From contig NC_133485.1 in the NCBI RefSeq assembly GCF_025370935.1, forward strand, positions 8,954,113-9,018,112: DNA of 64,000 nt. Direction: 5' to 3'. Both the position numbers and the translations under genes were made by a program. The stretch is from Choristoneura fumiferana. Taxonomy: Eukaryota > Arthropoda > Insecta > Lepidoptera > Tortricidae. A model generated the notes under the pieces. It saw only the letters and a list, made by a program, of their open reading frames with translations, was not told where the DNA came from and did no database searches. Positions within the stretch are counted from its first letter, which is position 1; every line of letters begins with the position of its first letter. Below, piece after piece: positions 57,431 through 64,000 of this stretch.

Positions 57431-58342
57431 GTGAAAGGATGAAATAAAAGTCATAAAATCTAAGTACTTAAAAGTGAGTTTATATTTAACACCGCCACCA
57501 GTACCTACCCTATTTTGGAGATTTTCTTTATTTCCATTTTCGAAAAAATTGGCTCCCTGGTAGGGTAAGTTTGCCTTTATGAATTTCTGGGGGATTTCAT
57601 GACCTTGCATATTAAAAATTGTTATTATTTGTATATTTTTAGTCCTTCTTACTTATGCAAATAAAATCTGAATCTAGGAATAATTTAATCTACCGAGAAC
57701 CATCTATGTTATCGTTCCGGTAATTTGGACTCAAACGGTAATTTAAATTCACATGAGTACCTAAGAAATTCGGTAGTTCGGCAATGGTGCTCTGACGTCA
57801 CAGGGTCTGACACGTGACCCGCGCGCGTGCCGCTGCGGTCACGTGACCAGGCCCACTCCAAAGCCTTTTCGGTTACTTTGTACAACTTTAACGGGTTTGA
57901 ATCAACTCTGAACCCACGTTCCTTACGAACTTCCATTTCAGGCTTCAAGAGATTTGTTTTTATATTTCCCGTTTTAAAAACAAATGGCAAAGTTTTAAAC
58001 TTGGCTACGTAGGTACCTACGGCTGTTGTGGTTAACAATTTACTAGTTCTAAGGATTCTTGGTTTAAAACATAGATGAGAGTGTGTATGTTTAAAAATAA
58101 CATTGATTAACCTGTCCTCTCCCAGAGGCACAAATTTGTGCCCAAATTCCTTTGATCCTGTTATCCTGGGAGATGACAGATTAAGGTGAGTGGGCGGCAG
58201 TTTAAATTCAAAATTCAGATTCCAATATATTTATTTGCATAACAAGGGTAGGATGGTTGTTTGAATTTATTTTCGTGAAACGTATGCGATACTTATATAG
58301 GTAATTATGTAGGTATCATACCTCATACTAATTTTGTACACC
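57431..58342. other. Unique stretch with paired E-boxes
   Basis: Around 57810-57850 CACGTG occurs twice, about 30 bases apart (GACACGTGACC and GTCACGTGACC), inside a CG-rich segment GCGCGCGTGCCGCTGCGG. The longest frame of the window (140 codons, minus, 57709-58131) runs across it without any recognised domain. Regulatory DNA is as likely as coding. Confidence 0.3.
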
Positions 58343-58630
58343 TTGGACCTTTGGTAGGACCTTGTGCAAAGTCCGCCCGGATTGCTACCACCATCTTGCT
58401 CGCTAATCCTGCCGTGAAGCAGCAGTGCTTTCACTGTTGTGTTTCGGCGTGGAGAGTAAGACAGCCGGTGAAATTACTGGCACTTTGAGGTATCCCATCT
58501 TAGGCCTCTAGGTTGGCAACGCATCTGCAATCCCCCTGGTGTTGCGAGTGTCTATGGGCAGTGGTGATCTCTTACCATCAGGAGACCCACTTGCTCGTTT
58601 GCCATCCAGTCCAATAAAAAAAAAAAGTTG
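58343..58630 (+). repeat. TTGCAGATGCG repeat, longest copy with A tail
   Basis: In plus orientation this runs from AGGACCTTGTGCAAAGTCCG through ACGCATCTGCAATCCCCCTG to TCTTACCATCAGGAGACCCA and TGCTCGTTTGCCATCCAGTC, then AATAAAAAAAAAAAG. The A tail right after AATAAA marks a retrotransposed 3' end, so this is probably a LINE or SINE tail and sets the orientation for the other two copies. Confidence 0.8.
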
Positions 58631-59700
58631 AATTATTTGAAAGTTAAAGACAAAAATTGTTCGCCATTTATATTAAGACACACTGTAGCTTTGGGCCATT
58701 GATTCTAGGCACGGTTTTAAAATACAAAAGTTGTCACAAAATATAAATTAAATAGCGCCCGAAAACAAACACCAACTCCCACTCGCTATGGCTATGGACA
58801 TTTTGACGGGCATTAGCATGAACTCTTCGCCCAGCGAGGCAGAAAACTTAAACTTACAATTAATATTAAAACATGCGCAATAAAATAAAGCGTGATAAAA
58901 CCAAGCAGTCGGAAAGTATTTGCGTCAGTCGAGCAGTGCTTTTGACATGGCTATTATTTCCCGAGTCGGCGAAAATGTAGTAAAATACTCCGCCAGACCT
59001 CAGCCATTCCCTTCTTTAAAGCTCTTCGGACAAGGTTCATAACGACTTAGCTTCCCTCATTTCGTTGGTCTGTGTTACGTTGAAAATATTCATAGTGTCT
59101 CGGACGATGAATACAGCAGCCATGCAAATGATACAGGTCCTGATATTGTACTACAAAATTTACTAGCGACCCTGTTTTGTGTTTTCTGTATCTGACATCT
59201 GGTTTTGATACCTAAATTGAAGAAAACGTTGAGTACCTTTATTTAGACCTGTAAAAATCAGTAGGAGGCAGGTACAATATTTTTAGTAACATAAAACGTA
59301 TTATACTATGTTTGGTCGGCGGTCGGATACTTGGAAGTGTATTTCTTTCATTTATTTTTTCTGACATTACACTTCTAAATAGGTATTGAAACCCGATTTA
59401 TGTTCCTAGCTCTTACATACACACTGCTACTCAAAAAAATGCTTTAGAAGTTTTCTGTATTCACCAAAAAAACATAATATATCTACATGTTTGTAGGTAT
59501 ACAGGCAACACCAATCTACATTGAATGTGATGCTACAAGTCCCTCACCAAACACTTTCGCACAAGATGAGTGAGACTGGGGTTGCCATACCTATCTAGAA
59601 ATTTTTCTTGAGATCCCAGGATTTTGAGACACTTTTCAAGATTACCTACGGCCAAATTTTAGAAATCGCAGTATTTTCAATAAAATAGAGTAGATAGTTG
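58631..59700. other. Unique stretch, partly enhancer-like
   Basis: 58740-59040 is GC-balanced, with CAATAAAATAAAGCGTGAT and CTATGGCTATGGACATTTTG, and has no repeat relatives. No frame was recognised. The rest is AT-rich. Confidence 0.3.
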
Positions 59701-59704
59701 CGCA

Positions 59705-59772
59705 GGACCGATCGCTGTGGAACTCACAGGTGGGCCTTTGTCCAGCAGTGGACGTCTCTCGTCTGACATGAT
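59705..59772 (+). repeat. LINE/SINE 3' end fragment
   Basis: GGGCCTTTGTCCAGCAGTGG followed by ACGTCTCTCGTCTGACATGA is the familiar 3' end of lepidopteran retroelements whose tail is (GAT)n. Only the end is present. Confidence 0.65.
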
Positions 59773-59856
59773 AAATATGGGATTGTTTAGATCTTTTTAG
59801 TATTGAAAAGGTACAAAAAAGATATACACCTACACATGATAACCGAGAATTGAAAT

Positions 59857-60134
59857 CCCTACGGCCACGTGGTCCGACAACGTTGTCCTATATGTCGGAC
59901 TATCAGGATTTTTTTATTAGCCACTTAGTTCGACCATCGGACCAAGAGGATATTTAAAAATTCCACTTGTTTCGATCCGCGAACCAAGAATAATATCCTC
60001 TTGGTCCGAAGGTCGAACTAAGTGGAATAAAGAAAATCCTGATAGTCCGATATGTCGGACTGGGACATCAAGGAATCAAAATTCCCCGTCATCCGATACG
60101 TCGGACAACGTTGTCGGACCACGTGGCCGCAGGG
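59857..60134. mobile_element. 278-bp MITE with 8-bp target duplication
   Basis: The terminal inverted repeats (59857-59887 and 60104-60134) agree at 30 of 31 bases; they begin CCCTACGGCCACGTGG and CCCTGCGGCCACGTGG (inverted). The internal arms also pair (TGTCGGACTATCAGGATTTT with AAAATCCTGATAGTCCGATA; CTTAGTTCGACC with GGTCGAACTAAG; CCAAGAGGATAT with ATATCCTCTTGG). The element is flanked by perfect direct ATTGAAAT at 59849-59856 and 60135-60142. An 8-bp duplication fits hAT (or P) transposases. There is no coding. Confidence 0.95.
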
Positions 60135-60167
60135 ATTGAAATCATCAGAGCACGAATTTATTAAAAA

Positions 60168-60376
60168 CTAGCTTTGCGTCTATCAGAAATTGATCTATCA
60201 TGATCCAGCAGGAACTATACATGTGCCGGTATAAAAAGTATCCTTTGTCCTCACCAAGGGTCTCAAATTATCTCCATACGAAATTTCATCTTAATCGGTT
60301 CAGCAATTTAAGCGTGAAGAGGTAACAGAAAGACAGACGATAGAGTTTCTTTTGCATTCATAATATTAGTAAATCC
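60168..60376 (-). mobile_element. Helitron, non-autonomous, inverted
   Basis: On the minus strand it starts near TTACTAATATTATGAATGCA, passes GTTACCTCTTCACGCTTAAA, GCTGAACCGATTAAGATGAA and TATGGAGATAATTTGAGACC, and ends GCAAAGCTAG before a T (CTAG 60171-60168). It is the same family as 192-435 but lacks the GC-rich 3' hairpin. Confidence 0.75.
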
Positions 60377-61079
60377 TCAGGCCTTTTTCCGGTTTTTTTT
60401 TTCATCTGATAACCCCAAAGTGAGACCCAGGTAGGGGCAGCGAAGCGAGCAGTGCCGCAGAGGCCATCTTCAAACCTTGCCATTTTAGACCAATCAACTC
60501 AAGTGCATCCACACCGCAGCCAGAAAACCTTATATTTTGCTGAGCGATATACAAAAACCAGTCAAGTATAGGTATGATGCGAATGACGAGGGTTCTGTAC
60601 CTACCCTACAAAATAAAAATGGCGAATAAAATTTTGTTTTCGCTTTAAAAAAGCAGGTACATATCTACCGAGATATTTTCACTGTGTAGCACCGAAAATG
60701 AGCATGCAAACGATGTTCATTTTCGATGCTTTAAATTATTCTGTCATAATCCGTCATAGGTACACACATAATTTTGGATAAGCTGGCACAGAACATAGTA
60801 AATGTACATAGGTATTTAAATTTATTTAGGTACCTATCTATTTCGCTAAGATTTCGCCGTATTTTTTAAGTATGTTTTTGTATATTATGAAATGAAATAA
60901 TATATTTCGGATATTTAAGTATCCATCCATTATTATTTTAAAACCTAATTGGTCCTAATATTTTTACAATTCAATCTTCTCAACGGCCGGACAGAGAGGG
61001 ACACCGACCGGTCGCCGTTGTTTTTACAAGCTTTTATTTAGTTTCACCTGTCCCGTTGTATGTCTGTCTGTCTGTAATC
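60377..61079. other. No recognised feature
   Basis: Unique sequence. GGCCGGACAGAGAGGGACAC with ACCGGTCGCC near 60984-61013 is a small GC patch. No gene was recognised. Confidence 0.4.
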
Positions 61080-61325
61080 AAATCGTGCAAGTTAAATTTA
61101 ACCAACTTCCAGTAGTCAGATTGACTTGAAATTTGGAATGCTTATGTAAATCGCGTGATAATACAATAATCTAGTCACTACTAGATGCTAATGGAGGATG
61201 TCACTACATCCTGGTAGTCCAGCCAGGATCGTCTCCGCAGGACGGAACTCTTCAACGGTTAATAGCATCGACTAAAAATTTGGTATGCAAATGTAGTTTG
61301 GGTGACAATGCAAGTACAGTCAACA
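61080..61325 (-). repeat. GACGATCCTGGCCGG repeat, copy 2
   Basis: Inverse of 38362-38585. Minus strand: TGACTGTACTTGCATTGTCA, AACCGTTGAAGAGTTCCGTC, CTGCGGAGACGATCCTGGCT, GGACTACCAGGATGTAGTGA and CAACTTCCAGTAGTC (the last inverted). It contains an extra ATAATACAATAATCTAGTCA-like segment. Confidence 0.75.
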
Positions 61326-61330
61326 AAAAG

Positions 61331-62290
61331 TACAGTCAGCAAAAAAGTTTCTATTAAAAATGAAATTTTAATGCTTAGGTTATTTAGGTAGTACCTACTC
61401 GTAGTGTTTAGGTGTAGGTTAGGTTATTATCTTGGAACGCAACCCTAAAAAACTCTCTTGTAGGATTTCTAATGTAATTGACGGGTAGAATGAAATTGTT
61501 TCGACTCCTTTCACCCTAGGCTCCGACCCTTCAGTTTACCATGTTCGTACCCGTGCCCGTGCATGTATAATTTTGATGTGATTATCGATCCCAAGTTTAT
61601 CAGCGAAGATTCATTAGTGTAGTTAAGTAATTAGGTCTTATGTTAATCTACTAATGCCTTTGTGTTGGGAAATATAATGGCAAAAGCCGGTAGAGGATGT
61701 TGATTTCGATGGTACATCATTCCTCGAAATAGTAAGTAGGTACCCACTATGTTTAGCAGCTTCACAGCTGCACAGGTTCAAAGAAAATTATTGTAAAAGA
61801 ACATTCAGTCGAATAATTTCGATAGCATTTATTTACTTTTATCTTTCTTGGTTTACTTTTATCTATCGGAACTATCATTAATCTCTAGGTATTAAAGTTT
61901 TTTTTATTTACTTTGGAAACCCCTACACAGCCAAACACGGTGTTTTTGAATGGAGGATTATCGCTATTTTTAGTGATTGTGTATAGACAATTTTTAGGGC
62001 GTGGAAATAACCTCAAAATGACAACTGCAAAAATATTTAAAAAACACGATTTAAGTAATTTTGTGACACACAATTAATGATTACGAATATGAATCTGTTC
62101 AATTATATTAAGGAAGAATTAATTTTAATTCCAATTAGTTTTAAAATATTTTTCAATTTTGAATCTATTGGGTAAATACGCAAGCATTTAAAGCGACACT
62201 TTAAGAAATTAAAAGAAAAGCTTTTTTGCTATTTGAACAGATGTCCATTAGTCGAATCAGATCAAAGTAAAAAGTAGAGTGTTTAACGCG
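61331..62290. other. No recognised feature
   Basis: Unique AT-rich sequence without a recognised gene or repeat. Confidence 0.4.
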
Positions 62291-62292
62291 AG

Positions 62293-62380
62293 ACTAAACT
62301 ACCATAATGACACTCGAACTATAGACACCCTCACTCTGCTCGGGTGGCTAAACATCTCGTGTCATTATGGCTTGTTTTAG
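62293..62380. mobile_element. Small MITE with CCATAATGACAC arms
   Basis: CTAAACTACCATAATGACAC at the left is answered by GTGTCATTATGGCTTGTTTT at the right. About 40 bases between include CACCCTCACTCTGCTCGGGT. Arms are about 22 bases with small indels. Confidence 0.7.
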
Positions 62381-63105
62381 GCCCTTGTTAAACAATTTAC
62401 TATTAGGTTATTATTCGAGAGTTTCAACCGCCTCGCTTTCGTGGTCACATTTTTACGAATTGGCTGCAGTTTTTTGAGGTCGTTGTCGATAGTTGAGCTA
62501 ATTCCAGTACCTACCTTCTAACAGTTAACTGAAAAACTGTTTCAGAATCTTCTGCCATTTTTCCAAAAAAGTGTCCACGAGAATTAATTAAAAACAAACG
62601 CTCAAATAATGACCCCTTTTGTGAATACTTATAGAAAAACGCTTGTGATTTTATCCTGGCTGCTTTTTGGAATAGAATATACTAAACACTGGTAGTCAAA
62701 ACGAAAAATAATTGATAATTAAGTAAATTAAGAAAAATCTCTAAAAGCGACGTATTCAAAGTTTCAATAAAATCAAATAGATCAACACGACCTAATCCAT
62801 ATCATTTTATATTCTTGGTTCGTTGTAGGTATCTCAACTTCTGTATGTTTGAAGTAGGTCAACATTATTTTGCAGTCCCTCCTGTTCTCCAGGGCTTTAC
62901 CGCATTAGTAGAAGAGGGTCGACACGTCACTTAGGTTGTCTTAAACTATGCTGTTAACTAGTACCACAGAATAAGTAATAGTCTAGTACTCAATTCTAAG
63001 TAGGTGCTGTATTGAAATTAATTTGCGTTGTTGCAATGCGTAGCCAGCTAGCTGGTCGGAGACATAAAAATTCGTGGTTATATGAAAAATATTAAACATG
63101 AAAAG
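62381..63105. other. No recognised feature
   Basis: Unique AT-rich sequence. An acceptor-like ATTTTGCAG near 62873 has no supported exon behind it. Confidence 0.4.
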
Positions 63106-63536
63106 TAAAAAAACCGGCCAAGAGCGTGTCGGACACGCCCAAAATAGGGTTCCGTAGCCATTACGAAAAAAATAAGTAAGTAATATTTTTCTAAGGCTTT
63201 CGTATTTTATACGGAATCTGCCAAGTTTAGATATATTTTATATCTTAGGCTGCTATTTACTCTCAAACTACTAATAATTCTCAAGCAAACTTAGCCGTTA
63301 TAGTTTTCCTTGTAACTTTGATATACTTACTACCACCCTGAATTTTGCACTTTAAAGTTGAATATTTCGCAAACAAATCACTGAATCGAAAAATCGTCTT
63401 CCTTAGCTAACTTAATGGTTTTAAAAGAACTAGGTATCCAACGATACCCCACACTATAGGGTTGAATGAGAAAAAAAAATCACCCCCACTTTAAATCTAT
63501 GGGATTTAAATTTTATTGTTAAATTTTGTCGGCATA
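63106..63536 (+). repeat. GGTTCCGTAG repeat, copy 4
   Basis: The best-preserved left end: AAACCGGCCAAGAGCGTGTC then GGACACGCCC, AGGGTTCCGTAGCC, CTTAGGCTGCTATTTACTCT, a middle with TTTCGCAAACAAATCACTGA shared with copy 1, and TTTTGTCGGCAT at the end. Confidence 0.85.
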
Positions 63537-63906
63537 GTTTAACTGCTCATAAAACTGTTTAGGTACGGTTTTGTGCTAGTGCTGCACTCTGACGGGAGGA
63601 AATTTCAGTAATATTCCAAATTATTTAATTTAATTGATGTTTTCAAAAGCTACATTTATTTTCGCTGTCGATAAGTAAGTACAATGCCCAAATGATATAT
63701 AGACTCAGAGTATCACAAAAATCGAACGTACCTATATTTCAAACATAATTGATTAGACGCTAAATTGGCCTTTATTACCCAAGTTAACAAAGCAATAAGA
63801 TCCCAATAACATTCAAGTAAGTTGATCTTATCCCAGCGCTTGATAATTGGTGTCCATAATTGTTATATTTGAACCAAACAGCGGGAGTATAAAGCAGGCG
63901 TCAGAG
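63537..63906. other. No recognised feature
   Basis: Unique AT-rich sequence. Confidence 0.4.
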
Positions 63907-64000
63907 GGGCTACTACGAATACCGAAAATCGAAGTTTGTATCGTACTCGATCTCATATTAAATAATAGAAGCGTTAGCGGGACGGCAAGATACGAAGTTT
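63907..64000. mobile_element. GGGCTACTAC palindromic MITE, copy 4, cut by window end
   Basis: GGGCTACTACGAATACCGAA and AAATCGAAGTTTGTATCGTA start the element, and GCGTTAGCGGGACGGCAAGA begins the return arm, which is cut at base 64000. It is very close in form to the copy at 57059. Confidence 0.8.

Noticed and set aside
57709..58131. Longest open frame, 140 codons, minus strand
   Set aside because: No domain, signal, membrane segment or splice context; it crosses a CG-rich patch that removes stops by composition.

Overview
The window looks like AT-rich, gene-poor DNA from a moth or butterfly (Lepidoptera). The evidence is the repeat content, not a gene. I recognise Helitrons with TC...CTAG ends, a tRNA-derived SINE with intact A and B boxes, a second SINE of the GGCCTAGTGG type, palindromic MITEs with GGGCTACTAC ends, GGGGCTGTTTCACC MITEs, and the families with GGTTCCGTAG and GAGTCCGACTCGCACTTGG motifs. 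These are all familiar from lepidopteran genomes. There is no complete protein-coding gene, no rRNA, no CRISPR array and nothing that reads as bacterial.

Layout. 1-11 kb: a short Helitron, a palindromic MITE, a broken non-LTR retrotransposon 3' end (minus strand, 6.74-7.30 kb), a SINE and a GC-richer unique island at 9.6-10.0 kb. 11-12.1 kb: a short open frame directly behind a splice-acceptor-like site, whose 3' end and downstream AT-rich sequence are tandemly duplicated, then a GC-rich MITE. 13.6-15.7 kb: a GAAGTCGGTT repeat, SINE remains, a GGTTCCGTAG repeat and a dead mariner (DD34D) interrupted by about 160 bases. 18.3-20.2 kb: two candidate exons on the plus strand, a MITE and the best-preserved SINE. 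22.7-31.3 kb: many hairpin elements among unique sequence. 34.2-37.8 kb: two Helitrons of about 1 kb, one with an internal minisatellite and one carrying another repeat. 38.3-47.7 kb: a 541-bp element with 24-bp perfect terminal inverted repeats, SINEs and long unique stretches. 48.7-49.1 kb: an enhancer-like unique island. 51.1-52.2 kb: a large inverted repeat with arms of about 380 bases. 52.6-55.4 kb: a candidate last exon, a MITE, a hAT-type end and a CpG-rich promoter-like island. 55.8-64 kb: nested repeats, a 278-bp hAT-type MITE with a perfect 8-bp target duplication, and further repeat copies.

How it fits together. The region is most simply intergenic or intronic DNA shaped by waves of non-autonomous elements, many nested in or butted against each other. 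The few possible host-gene parts are the short exon candidates at 11.05, 18.30, 19.72 and 52.60 kb and the promoter-like islands at 16.5 and 55.2 kb. They rest on splice or core-promoter signals plus open frame only; no protein family was recognised in any of them. Transcript data or comparison with related genomes would decide them.
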